The notes under the pieces are model-generated. The model was not told where the DNA came from. It did not search any database and worked only from the letters and a program-made list of their open reading frames with translations. This document shows, in pieces, positions 1-7,699 of a stretch of 21,921 nt of DNA. The translations under genes and the position numbers were made by a program. The stretch spans positions 1 through 21,921 of the forward strand of contig JAAZCB010000300.1 in assembly GCA_012513545.1 (NCBI GenBank). The letters are read 5' to 3'. The stretch is from Clostridiaceae bacterium (GTDB lineage Bacteria; Bacillota_A; Clostridia; Acetivibrionales; Acetivibrionaceae). Positions within the stretch are counted from its first letter, which is position 1. Each line of letters starts with the position of its first letter.

Positions 1-77
1 CTTTTTTGGGCGCGTGAAGCCTAAGGCATTTTGCCAAAAAAGGCTGAAGTTATCATTTCCGGCGCCCTTTTTCTTTG

Positions 78-113
78 GTTCGTTTCTTTTTGGACGAACA
101 AAAAGAAATGAAC
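78..113. repeat. 15-bp stem hairpin with 6-nt loop
   Basis: Positions 78-92 pair with 99-113, with a single G-T wobble (G82 with T109) and loop GACGAA. The stem is A/T-rich and is not followed by a T-run on either strand that would make it a clear terminator. It is part of the palindrome chain upstream of the UDP-GlcNAc 2-epimerase gene. Its role is unknown. Confidence 0.6.
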
Positions 114-119
114 ATTAAT

Positions 120-150
120 AAAAAAAAAGAAGGTGTCCTTTTGAGACACC
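120..150 (-). terminator. Rho-independent terminator shape on the - strand
   Basis: Read on the - strand, GGTGTC (150-145) and GACACC (137-132) form a perfect 6-bp stem with a 7-nt loop. TTC and nine T residues (128-120) follow. This is a standard intrinsic terminator shape. No leftward gene ends here, so it is either bidirectional, part of a dispersed repeat, or a relic of a lost gene. Confidence 0.5.
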
Positions 151-189
151 CTCAACAGGCTCTGCTTTTTGACGATAACCCATCTTTGT

Positions 190-217
190 GCTCTGTGCCC
201 TGAGCTCTGCGCCCTGA
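190..217. repeat. 14-bp tandem repeat, two copies
   Basis: GCTCTGTGCCCTGA (190-203) is followed directly by GCTCTGCGCCCTGA (204-217), with one mismatch. The composition (purine-C-T-C-T-G-rich, GC-rich) differs sharply from the AT-rich surroundings. The copies lie 42 bp upstream of the epimerase start. Confidence 0.7.
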
Positions 218-259
218 ATTTTTTTCTTAGTTTTCTATAATTAGCGAATACATTTATAT

Positions 260-1405
260 ATGAATATAACACTGATAGCCGGTGCCCGTCCAAATTTTAT
301 GAAGATCGCACCCATTATTCATGCGATCAAAAATACGGATGTCAGTCATAATAAGATTAGCTACAGACTTGTTCACACAGGACAGCATTATGACAGGAAT
401 ATGAGTGATTCTTTTTTTGAAGATCTCAACATTCCTGAACCTCATGTTAATCTTGGATGCAATGGTGGAACCCAGGCTGAACAGACAGCTTCGATCATGG
501 TAGCCTTTGAAAAGGAATTATCTGCCAATCCCGCGGATATTGTAATGGTTGTAGGTGATGTTACTTCAACAATGGCCTGTTCGATCGTTGCTAAAAAATT
601 AAATACAAAAGTAGCTCATGTTGAGGCGGGCATACGTTCTTATGATCTAACAATGCCGGAAGAGATCAACAGGATGGTCACCGACTGCCTCACTGATTAT
701 TTCTTTACCACAAGTGAGACAGCAAACAAAAATTTAAAAAAGCTGGGAGTTCCTGACAGGAGGATCTTTTTTGTAGGAAATGTGATGATAGACACTCTTA
801 TGACCAACAGAAAGAGGTTTCGTAAACCTGTTTTTTTTGATGAACTGCAACTGAAAGATCAGGGTTATCTGGTTCTGACCCTTCACAGACCTTCTAATGT
901 TGATGAGGAAGCAAAATTAAAAGACCTGCTGTATGCAATAATCAACACTTCGGAGGGTATTCCGGTTATTTTCCCTGTCCATCCCCGCACAGCTAAGATT
1001 ATTTCAGGTTTTGGATTAAATGATATTAGTCATTTTTCTGATACACTCTCACTCTCTTCCAAACCAGACAGTGTTAAGCCTGTGAAAAACCTGTACTTAA
1101 CAGAACCTCTTGGCTATCTTGAGTTTAATTATCTTGTTGAAAAGTCAAAAGCTGTTATAACAGATTCCGGAGGAATCACTGAAGAGACAACAGTAATGGG
1201 TATTCCCTGCATAACACTGAGGGATACAACAGAACGACCCGAGACAGTCACTGCCGGGACAAACGAATTAATCGGCACTGATCCGGCTGCTATAGCACCT
1301 GTTATGCGCAGGTTGTTTGCAGGAGAATGGAAAAAAGGAGGGATTCCCGAATTATGGGATGGTCATACTGCAGAGAGGATCATCAGGGTTCTCAATTCAT
1401 TATGA
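260..1405 (+). CDS. wecB: UDP-N-acetylglucosamine 2-epimerase (non-hydrolysing)
   Basis: This cytoplasmic enzyme interconverts UDP-GlcNAc and UDP-ManNAc, a precursor for ManNAc-type sugars in surface glycans. The 381-aa length is normal for the family. The N-terminal GARPNFMKIAPI loop (residues 8-19), HTGQHYD (39-45), VGDVTST (98-104) and HVEAGIRS (120-127) are present. So are MPEEINR (132-138), TLHRPSN (207-213), PVHPRT and the C-terminal ITDSGGITEE motif. D100, E122, E134 and H209 match the catalytic and substrate-contact positions known for E. coli WecB. The ATG at 260 places the nucleotide loop at the usual distance from the N-terminus. A stretch between PVHPRT and LYLTEPLGY looks somewhat longer than in standard homologues. 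No ManNAc dehydrogenase (wecC) is in the window, so the fate of UDP-ManNAc is not shown. Confidence in the family is very high. Confidence 0.95.
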   Translation: MNITLIAGARPNFMKIAPIIHAIKNTDVSHNKISYRLVHTGQHYDRNMSDSFFEDLNIPEPHVNLGCNGGTQAEQTASIMVAFEKELSANPADIVMVVGDVTSTMACSIVAKKLNTKVAHVEAGIRSYDLTMPEEINRMVTDCLTDYFFTTSETANKNLKKLGVPDRRIFFVGNVMIDTLMTNRKRFRKPVFFDELQLKDQGYLVLTLHRPSNVDEEAKLKDLLYAIINTSEGIPVIFPVHPRTAKIISGFGLNDISHFSDTLSLSSKPDSVKPVKNLYLTEPLGYLEFNYLVEKSKAVITDSGGITEETTVMGIPCITLRDTTERPETVTAGTNELIGTDPAAIAPVMRRLFAGEWKKGGIPELWDGHTAERIIRVLNSL

Positions 1406-1654
1406 GAAGTTCATTGAGCATATCTGAAAACAAAATTTACAGGATTGATACATTTAAGAACTCATCTCTGTTATTTCCCGATCATAAATAAAACTAATCC
1501 CAACATGCTTTGTCTTCTTCATTCTCCCTGTCCTCATTCATCTGCCCCCCTTCCATTAACGCGGGATCTTCGCTTCACTTTGTTCAGCTCTCTGTCCCTT
1601 TCCGCTAACGCGGAATCTTCCCTTCACTTTGTTCCGCTTCGAGCTCCCTGCCCC
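1406..1654. repeat. Spacer with two imperfect 34-bp direct repeats
   Basis: This 249-bp gap separates the epimerase gene from the secreted-protein gene. It contains two direct copies of a 34-bp unit, 1557-1590 and 1606-1639. Both begin TAACGCGG, share CTTCACTTTGTT, and differ at only four positions. The + strand is very pyrimidine-rich (many CTTC, CCCTG and TCCC runs). It happens to stay open in the frame of the next gene, but the translated stretch looks like low-complexity nonsense and lies ahead of a clear signal peptide, so it is treated as non-coding. Confidence 0.65.
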
Positions 1655-2659
1655 ATGCTTTCGAAGACTGTTGTCATTAAGACATTCTTACTTATAGTTA
1701 TTCTGTTATTCTCATTTTCCGCCTATGCCCAGGCACCTGAAGGTTTCAACTATAGCGCAATAGTTCGTGATAATACCGGCGATCCGCTCACAAATCAGTC
1801 TGTTTCTTTCCGTTTCAGTATCATCCGTGGCAATGTGGCAGGCACAGTCGTTTACAGTGAGACTCATAATACAACAACAAATCAGCTGGGACAGGTATCT
1901 CTCATTATTGGCAATGGATCTATGTTGTCCGGAGTATTTGCCAATATACCCTGGGGTGTTGATGCATATTTCCTTAAGGTTGAGCTTGACAGGGACGGTG
2001 GCAGCTCTTATGTTGAAATGGGAATAAGTCAGTTCCTCAGTGTTCCTTATGCACTGTATGCAAAGACAGCAGGTTCGGGTGGAAGCAGTGGAACCGGTGA
2101 AATAAATATTTCGGCAGGTAGTGGCATTATTTTAAGCGGGACAGGAACTGATTCTGATCCTTATACAATAAGCGAAAAGACTCATTTTGTAGGTGAATAT
2201 TACGGAGGAGGGATAGTGTTCTATACTTATGATTACGGGAAACATGGGCTGATAGCATCTCTTGCTGACCAGGACCGGTCTATTCAGTGGCATAACGGTG
2301 TTGAAAGATATACAAACACCACCGGTAACGGTATTGGAAAAGGTGAGATGAACACAGCGCTGATAATTGCCCGGCAGACAAATGATAACCCTGTTGGAAC
2401 TTTTGCTTCAAAATTAAGTGCTGATTATTCAATAACCGTTAACGGACTGAATTATGGAGACTGGTATCTGCCATCCAGACTTGAATTGACGTATCTTTTT
2501 TTGAGAAAAGACGTTGTGGGAGGTTTTGCCAATACTGTATACTGGAGTTCCACTGAATTCAGCAGTGTCTCTGCATGGGGGATGAATATGGCTGAAGGTT
2601 CTTTTTTCAATATCAGAAAAAACACTCCATGTGCCGTAAGAGCTATAAGAGCTTTTTAA
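1655..2659 (+). CDS. Secreted Bacteroidota protein with C-terminal DUF1566-like domain
   Basis: The protein has 334 aa from the ATG at 1655. That start gives a textbook signal peptide: K4, K9, a hydrophobic core TFLLIVILLFSFSA, and a cleavage region ending AYAQ near residue 26. Residues about 27-135 form the N-terminal domain seen on many Bacteroidota surface proteins (starting APEGFNYSAIVRD, ending FLSVPYALYAKTA). A Gly/Ser-rich linker follows. The C-terminal part contains GGGIVFY and the NYGDWYLPSRLEL, YWSST and VRAIRAF blocks typical of DUF1566/Lcl_C (Fibrobacter-type paralogous) domains. It is probably exported to the periplasm or surface. The function is unknown; the family is thought to be adhesive or binding. 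Its place between a sugar-nucleotide enzyme and the flippase is unusual. A longer product starting at a TTG at 1445 is possible but not credible. Confidence 0.82.
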   Translation: MLSKTVVIKTFLLIVILLFSFSAYAQAPEGFNYSAIVRDNTGDPLTNQSVSFRFSIIRGNVAGTVVYSETHNTTTNQLGQVSLIIGNGSMLSGVFANIPWGVDAYFLKVELDRDGGSSYVEMGISQFLSVPYALYAKTAGSGGSSGTGEINISAGSGIILSGTGTDSDPYTISEKTHFVGEYYGGGIVFYTYDYGKHGLIASLADQDRSIQWHNGVERYTNTTGNGIGKGEMNTALIIARQTNDNPVGTFASKLSADYSITVNGLNYGDWYLPSRLELTYLFLRKDVVGGFANTVYWSSTEFSSVSAWGMNMAEGSFFNIRKNTPCAVRAIRAF

Positions 2660-2712
2660 TAAGGATCAACTAAGTGGAAATCACTTTGAACCGGAATGTC
2701 TTTAACTAAATA

Positions 2713-4170
2713 ATGACCTCACTTAAACAAAAAACAGTTAGCGGATTGACCTGGAGTTTCTCTGGGGATATTATTGATAAGGCAATTGTTTTTGTGGTGG
2801 GCATTATACTGGCTCGATTACTTAGTCCAAGAGAATATGGACTAGTGGGGATGGTAACCATTTTTATAGTGTTAACTCAACCTTTTATTAATAGTGGTTT
2901 TAGTCAGGCATTAATTCGCAAACAGGACTGCACGGAAACTGATTTTTCAACTGTTTTTTATTTTAACCTGGTTATTGGAGTATTGCTCTATTTTATTCTT
3001 TTTTTTACTGCACCATTTATCAGCGCTTTCTTTAAGGAGCCACAATTGACAAAAATTACAAGGGTTATAGGTTTAATCATCGTTATTGATGCGGCTACTC
3101 TTATTCAGACCACTATTCTGACAAAGGAAATCAACTTTAAAAGACAAACTCAAATAACTATATCTTCAACACTAATTTCAGGCGTACTTGGAATTTCTCT
3201 AGCTTATAATGGCTATGGAGTATGGAGCCTCGTTTTTAAAACAATCGCCTTCCATGGTTTTAAATCTGCTTTATTGTGGTATCAAAACCGTTGGAAGCCA
3301 ATACTGAAATTCAGCTGGACAAGCTTTAAACAAATGTTCGGTTTTGGATCGAACCTGTTAATTAGCGCCATATTAGACAAGGTTTACTATAATATATATA
3401 ATCTTGTTATTGCAAAATTCTTTTCTGCAAGAGACCTTGGTCTTTATTCCAGAGCAGATATGTTTAAAAACATGATTGCAGTAAATATTAGCGAAGTTGC
3501 CGGAAGGGTTTCATTTCCGGTATTAGCTAAACTTCAGAACGAGTCTGACAGCTTATCCGTTAATTATAAAAAGATTCTTACAAGCATCATGTTTATCACT
3601 TCAATTCTATTAATAAGCATAGCAGCAAGCGCTGAGCCATTAATCCTGACCTTAATAGGAGAAAAATGGATTGATTCTATTGCATATCTCCAGCTTCTTT
3701 GCTTTGTTGGGATATTTTATCCACTCCATGTTATGACCAGGACTCTTCTTTTTGTTTATGGTAAAAGCAGGATGTTTCTTAAGCTTCAGATTGTAACTAA
3801 AATGCTTTCAGTTCCGGCAATTATACTTGGAATTATTTATGGGATTAAAATTATGATAATTGCAATGATAGCCGCAAGTGCTATTGAGTATTTGATTAAA
3901 GCATTTTATTCAGGCAGAATTGTAGGTTATCCTGTTGGGAGGCAACTCAAAGACTTGATGCCAGGTTTTATTATTGCAATTTTTATAGGTAGCTGTCTAT
4001 TTTTTCTCGATTTTTTTCTTCATGCCAAGCCCATAATCATATTGATAATACAAATATGTCTTGGGATAATTTTAACAATTTTTTTATCTAAATTTTTTCG
4101 AATCCCTGAGTTCAAATTTATTGTAGACATCATTGACGAGAAAATCAAGGGATTAAAAAGAAAATGTTAA
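2713..4170 (+). CDS. Wzx-type lipid-linked oligosaccharide flippase (MOP superfamily)
   Basis: This 485-aa polytopic inner-membrane protein belongs to the polysaccharide-transport branch of the MOP superfamily (WzxC/TuaB-like). It would flip undecaprenyl-diphosphate-linked repeat units to the periplasmic face. The N-terminus carries the typical amphipathic start (TSLKQKTVSGLTWSF), then ILARLLSPREYGLVGM (about residues 32-47). That LxPxEYGL-type motif recurs in Wzx proteins of this branch. About a dozen or more hydrophobic segments follow to the C-terminus, which ends in a basic tail. It comes 53 bp after the secreted-protein gene and 41 bp before the CapA gene. From here on the DNA is clearly AT-richer than the first two genes. 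Substrate specificity cannot be read from the sequence. Confidence 0.9.
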   Translation: MTSLKQKTVSGLTWSFSGDIIDKAIVFVVGIILARLLSPREYGLVGMVTIFIVLTQPFINSGFSQALIRKQDCTETDFSTVFYFNLVIGVLLYFILFFTAPFISAFFKEPQLTKITRVIGLIIVIDAATLIQTTILTKEINFKRQTQITISSTLISGVLGISLAYNGYGVWSLVFKTIAFHGFKSALLWYQNRWKPILKFSWTSFKQMFGFGSNLLISAILDKVYYNIYNLVIAKFFSARDLGLYSRADMFKNMIAVNISEVAGRVSFPVLAKLQNESDSLSVNYKKILTSIMFITSILLISIAASAEPLILTLIGEKWIDSIAYLQLLCFVGIFYPLHVMTRTLLFVYGKSRMFLKLQIVTKMLSVPAIILGIIYGIKIMIIAMIAASAIEYLIKAFYSGRIVGYPVGRQLKDLMPGFIIAIFIGSCLFFLDFFLHAKPIIILIIQICLGIILTIFLSKFFRIPEFKFIVDIIDEKIKGLKRKC

Positions 4171-4211
4171 ACTATAATTAAATCCTTATATATAAATTAA
4201 CACTTCTTATC

Positions 4212-5375
4212 ATGGATGGAAATCCCGACTCTTGCAGATCTGTTTCATTATTTATTTGTGGAGATATTCTTAATAAAGAAAAGGTTAATGGCAAAGTGTG
4301 TTCAGAAGAATTAGCTGACATTATAACCTCTGCTGATTATTCGGTGTGTAATTTTGAAGCTCCTGTGTCTGGTTATGGTGAAATGCAACCAACGCCTGGA
4401 GTTCATTATAATCAAAGACAAGAAACATTATCAGGATTGAAAAAACAGGGATTTAACCTTTTGCTCCTGGCTAATAATCATATGTTAGATTTTGGGAAAG
4501 AAGCATTAAAGGCTACTCTAAGTATGGCAAAAGAAACAGGTTTGGATACAATTGGGGCAGGACTTGACGAAGAATCTGCTTATCAACCTTTAATAAAGGA
4601 TCTTAATGGATTAAAAGTTGGCTTGATCAACGGTTGTGAAGCACAATTTGGTGTTTTCGACTACATGGGGAATTTCCATGAAGCCGGCTATGCATGGATA
4701 AATCATTTCAATATTGACAAGAACATTATTCGTTTGAAGAATGAATGCGACTTTGTTATTGTTTTCTCCCATGCAGGCTTAGAGCATTTTTCTTTACCAC
4801 AATATGGATGGCGGTTAAGGTATAAACATTTCTGCGATCTTGGTGCTGATATTGTCATTGGGTCACATCCGCATGTGCCTCAAGGTTATGAAAAATACGG
4901 GAAGTCCTGGATATTCTATAGTTTAGGTAATTTTTACTTTGACACTAAAAGATATGTAAATAATGAGGATAGCTCTTTCTCAACATGGCTCGAATTGAAA
5001 AAAGGAAGTGAACCAACGTTTAAACCTATCTTTCATTATAAAAAGGATGGCCAGGTACACCTTGCACCAAAGGATAAACAGATTGACCTGGGAAAACTTA
5101 ATCAACTGCTTGGTGATTGCTACACCAATGAACATAACAAAATGAATATTCAGGTTTATGATAGAATTAAAAACGCACTTGCAATTTCTTTATGTCCGTT
5201 AATTCCTATTGATGGAAAATTTAAAACTTTTTTACGAATGAATTTTTCACTGCTGATGAAGAAAAAAATTAATCATCGTAACCTCTGGCAACTAATTTTG
5301 TTAAAAAACGACTCTTTATACTTTGCTATAAGGCACGTCTTAGAGCTTAAAACACAAAACCGTGATAATAATTGA
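4212..5375 (+). CDS. CapA/PgsA-family metallophosphatase-like protein
   Basis: This 387-aa protein has the CapA fold (PGA_cap, related to calcineurin-like phosphoesterases). The family was first linked to poly-gamma-glutamate capsule synthesis and is also common in polysaccharide loci. Metal-site motifs are visible in order: CGDIL (D18), CNFEAP (N47, E49), LLANNHMLDFG (N88, N89, H90, D93), FSHAGLEH (H187) and IGSHPHVPQG (H219, H221). SLGNF follows at about 238-242. No signal peptide is evident at the ATG at 4212, whereas many CapA proteins have an N-terminal membrane anchor, so this one may be cytoplasmic. The C-terminal 130 residues are less conserved and basic. It ends exactly where the TupA-like ATP-grasp gene begins, which suggests a joint task such as attaching amino acids to the glycan. 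The exact reaction is unknown. Confidence 0.88.
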   Translation: MDGNPDSCRSVSLFICGDILNKEKVNGKVCSEELADIITSADYSVCNFEAPVSGYGEMQPTPGVHYNQRQETLSGLKKQGFNLLLLANNHMLDFGKEALKATLSMAKETGLDTIGAGLDEESAYQPLIKDLNGLKVGLINGCEAQFGVFDYMGNFHEAGYAWINHFNIDKNIIRLKNECDFVIVFSHAGLEHFSLPQYGWRLRYKHFCDLGADIVIGSHPHVPQGYEKYGKSWIFYSLGNFYFDTKRYVNNEDSSFSTWLELKKGSEPTFKPIFHYKKDGQVHLAPKDKQIDLGKLNQLLGDCYTNEHNKMNIQVYDRIKNALAISLCPLIPIDGKFKTFLRMNFSLLMKKKINHRNLWQLILLKNDSLYFAIRHVLELKTQNRDNN

Positions 5376-5383
5376 TAATAAAT

Positions 5384-6427
5384 ATGAATTTAGCCGGACC
5401 AATAATCATTTTTTCAAAAATAAAGCCTTTAGTAATTAGATCAGGGATTTTTCTGTACAAAAAGCTACTTAAAGCAGCTCTTAAAGGTATTGGGATAATT
5501 TCAAGGCCGGTCCAAAACGTATGGGTGGTCTTACTACCTGCCTGCTATGCAAAATACTATTATAAAAAGGTCACTAATAGAAAGCTTAACCTTAAGAATC
5601 CCCAAGACTATAATGAAAAAGTTCAATGGCTAAAAATATACTCTGATACATCTTCCTGGACTATGCTTGCTGATAAATACAAAGTTCGAAGATATGTAGA
5701 AGAGTGTGGATTAGAGCATATCCTGGTAGACCTGTATGGTGTGTGGGGAAAAGCAGAAGAAATTGACTTCAGTGTTTTGCCAAATAGTTTTATATTAAAA
5801 ACGAATAATGGCTGTGGAACGAATGTCTTGGTTTATGATAAAAGAACAATAGATGAAAATAGAATAAAGGATTTGTTAAAGAATTGGTTAAAAGTAAGGG
5901 ATAGCTTGATCTCATTTCAACCACATATGTGGAATATTGAAAGAAAAATTATTGCTGAAGAATTATTATTTGATGGATATAATGAAGCTTTGTCTAGTTC
6001 AATTATTGATTATAAGTTTTTTTGTTTCCATGGAGAACCGGAGATTCTTAAGGTGTATTATGATAGGAAAAACAAAGTAGGTGGATCAAATTTTAAAGAA
6101 TCGAAGGTTACGAAGCGGACACAACCTTTTGATCTGGGCTGGAGGCTACGTCCGGAAATTGTTCGCGATCCCGAAATGATCGATTTAGCCCACCAAATAC
6201 CGAAACCAAAGTGCTTAAGTGAAATGATAAAAATTTGCAGGATATTGTCAAAGCCATTTCCTCAGGTTAGGGTCGATTTATATGAAGTAAATAATAAAGT
6301 ATATTTTGGAGAACTGACATTTACACCTGGAGCAATGGATTACTTTACACATGATTTTTATTTGAAAATGGGTGCTAAGATTGATTTATCAACCGTCAGG
6401 CAAAGGCGGAAGTTATTAATTATTTGA
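5384..6427 (+). CDS. TupA-like ATP-grasp protein
   Basis: The product is 347 aa from the ATG at 5384. A TTG at 5372 would overlap the CapA stop but is the weaker choice. Recognisable blocks of the TupA-like ATP-grasp family are NPQDYNEKVQWLK near the N-terminus, LADKYKVRRYVEE, SFILKTNNGCGTN (the ATP-grasp lysine and glycine loop), IIAEELL, IDYKFFCFHGEPEIL, and VRVDLYEVNNKVYFGELTF with the metal-binding acidic residues. TupA was named for teichuronopeptide synthesis in an alkaliphilic Bacillus. ATP-grasp enzymes form amide or similar bonds through acyl-phosphate intermediates. Together with the adjacent CapA homologue, this suggests amino-acid or peptide decoration of the polysaccharide, though relatives in glycan loci are mostly uncharacterised. 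The first 25 residues are hydrophobic and may lie against the membrane. Confidence 0.87.
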   Translation: MNLAGPIIIFSKIKPLVIRSGIFLYKKLLKAALKGIGIISRPVQNVWVVLLPACYAKYYYKKVTNRKLNLKNPQDYNEKVQWLKIYSDTSSWTMLADKYKVRRYVEECGLEHILVDLYGVWGKAEEIDFSVLPNSFILKTNNGCGTNVLVYDKRTIDENRIKDLLKNWLKVRDSLISFQPHMWNIERKIIAEELLFDGYNEALSSSIIDYKFFCFHGEPEILKVYYDRKNKVGGSNFKESKVTKRTQPFDLGWRLRPEIVRDPEMIDLAHQIPKPKCLSEMIKICRILSKPFPQVRVDLYEVNNKVYFGELTFTPGAMDYFTHDFYLKMGAKIDLSTVRQRRKLLII

Positions 6428-6548
6428 CATATGGAATATCCAAGTCAAGTTGAGAATAATTTGCAGGCAATTAAAAGTGATACATCACTTCCAAAGTTTA
6501 GAATTGAAAAATATATAGTATGATTATTCAGCATTTTACGATGGATTT

Positions 6549-7682
6549 ATGGATAGAAAACGAATTTTAATAGTTTCTGCCTCTTTCTATCCACAGATAT
6601 CACCTCGTGCTTTTCGTACAACCGAATTAGCAAAAGAATTTGCCAGGAGGGGACATGAGGTTGTTGTATTAATTCCTTTCAAAGGATACGATTACTCTGA
6701 TTATGCTAAAGAAAACAAACTGATAATTAAGAACCTTGGAGACTTGAGGTTCCCTGATATTAAGCTTAAGGGTGGCCGGTTACAGTTATTATTCAGACGT
6801 GGAATAAGAAGGATGCTTAGTTTGCTGTTTGAATACCCTGATATTGAATTGATGTTTCTAGTTTCAAGGCATTTAAAACTAGAAAAGGGATTTGATCTGC
6901 TGATTTCTATTGCTGTGCCTTACCCGATCCACTGGGGAGTGGCAAAAGCCAGGACAGTTAATAACAGGATAGCTAAGACATGGATAGCGGATTGTGGTGA
7001 CCCGTACATGGGTTGTACAACAGACAGCTTTAAAAAATTCTTCTATTTTAAATATATTGAAAAGTGGCACTCAAGAAAGTGTGATTACATCACAATACCA
7101 TTCGATACTTTAAGAGATAAATTCTATCCGGAATTTCATGAGAAATTGGTTGTTATTCCCCAGGGATTCAAAATTGAAGAAATTAAATTATCAGAAGTAG
7201 TGAATAACAAAGTCCCTACTTTTGCATTTGCAGGCTCGATTATACCCGGAATCCGGGACCTCAATTTGTTCTTTGAATTTCTGAAAGAAATAAAAAGTGA
7301 ATATAAGTTTGTTGTGTATACCAGACAAACTGATTATTTTATAAAATATAAGTCCTGTTTTAAAGAACATCTGGAGATAAAAGAATACTTGCCTAGATTA
7401 CAGCTCTTATATGAATTAAGTAAATGTGATTTTCTTGTCAATGTAGATACTATTTATGATTGTCAATCAGTAAATACGGCATTCCCAAGTAAGCTTATTG
7501 ACTACTCATTCACAGGCAGGCCAATCCTGAATATTTGTAGTAATTTAATAGATAAAGCAGCAGTCATTAAATTTCTTTCAGGTAATTATGAAAATAGGCG
7601 GAGAGTTAATAATAACAATTATAAAATTGAGGTTGTTGCTGCAAGTTTTTTTGAATTGTCGGATATAAGTAAGCCTTGCTAA
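6549..7682 (+). CDS. Glycosyltransferase, divergent GT4-like
   Basis: This 377-aa protein looks like a GT-B retaining glycosyltransferase that would add a sugar to the lipid-linked repeat unit at the cytoplasmic membrane face. The N-terminus RILIVSASFYPQISPRAFRTTELAKEF is the GT4-type acceptor-domain start, with the PRAFR element seen in Bacteroidota homologues. In the C-terminal domain, FAFAGSI opens the donor-domain fold. FPSKLIDYSFTGRPIL (about residues 314-329) replaces the usual EGFP-type motif, as in GT4 branches that use PSKL(I/F)(D/E)Y. A 121-bp gap lies upstream. The gene ends 18 bp before the ATG of the polymerase; a TTG start for the polymerase would overlap it. Donor and acceptor are unknown. 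Confidence 0.8.
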   Translation: MDRKRILIVSASFYPQISPRAFRTTELAKEFARRGHEVVVLIPFKGYDYSDYAKENKLIIKNLGDLRFPDIKLKGGRLQLLFRRGIRRMLSLLFEYPDIELMFLVSRHLKLEKGFDLLISIAVPYPIHWGVAKARTVNNRIAKTWIADCGDPYMGCTTDSFKKFFYFKYIEKWHSRKCDYITIPFDTLRDKFYPEFHEKLVVIPQGFKIEEIKLSEVVNNKVPTFAFAGSIIPGIRDLNLFFEFLKEIKSEYKFVVYTRQTDYFIKYKSCFKEHLEIKEYLPRLQLLYELSKCDFLVNVDTIYDCQSVNTAFPSKLIDYSFTGRPILNICSNLIDKAAVIKFLSGNYENRRRVNNNNYKIEVVAASFFELSDISKPC

Positions 7683-7699
7683 ATAATAACCGCATAAAA

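Larger units (their letters stand above)
1..259. repeat. Structured non-coding leader, likely dispersed intergenic repeat
   Basis: No credible gene is present here. The stretch holds several palindromes in series. GGGCGC at 8-13 can pair with GCGCCC at 62-67, enclosing AGCCT/AGGCT (18-22 with 41-45) and GGCA/TGCC (25-28 with 32-35). A T-rich tract follows at 68-76, so the outer stem could act as a branched + strand terminator for a gene left of the window. Two more hairpins and a 14-bp tandem repeat, listed separately, follow. Such a chain of palindromes resembles intergenic repeats scattered through a genome. That is an inference; only a search of the host genome would show copy number. Confidence 0.45.

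Noticed and set aside
1..217. CRISPR array or tRNA in the palindromic leader
   Set aside because: The repeats are few, unequal and without regular spacers, and no cloverleaf with tRNA-like loops can be drawn.
21..293. 90-aa open frame on the - strand over the leader
   Set aside because: It runs through palindromes and poly-A/T tracts, overlaps the start of wecB, and has no recognisable features.
1445..1654. 70-residue N-terminal extension of the secreted protein
   Set aside because: It starts at a TTG, is low-complexity, spans the direct repeats, and would bury the clear signal peptide that begins at 1655.
2672..2686. Hairpin after the secreted-protein gene as terminator
   Set aside because: AAGTG/CACTT gives only five pairs and is not followed by a T-run.
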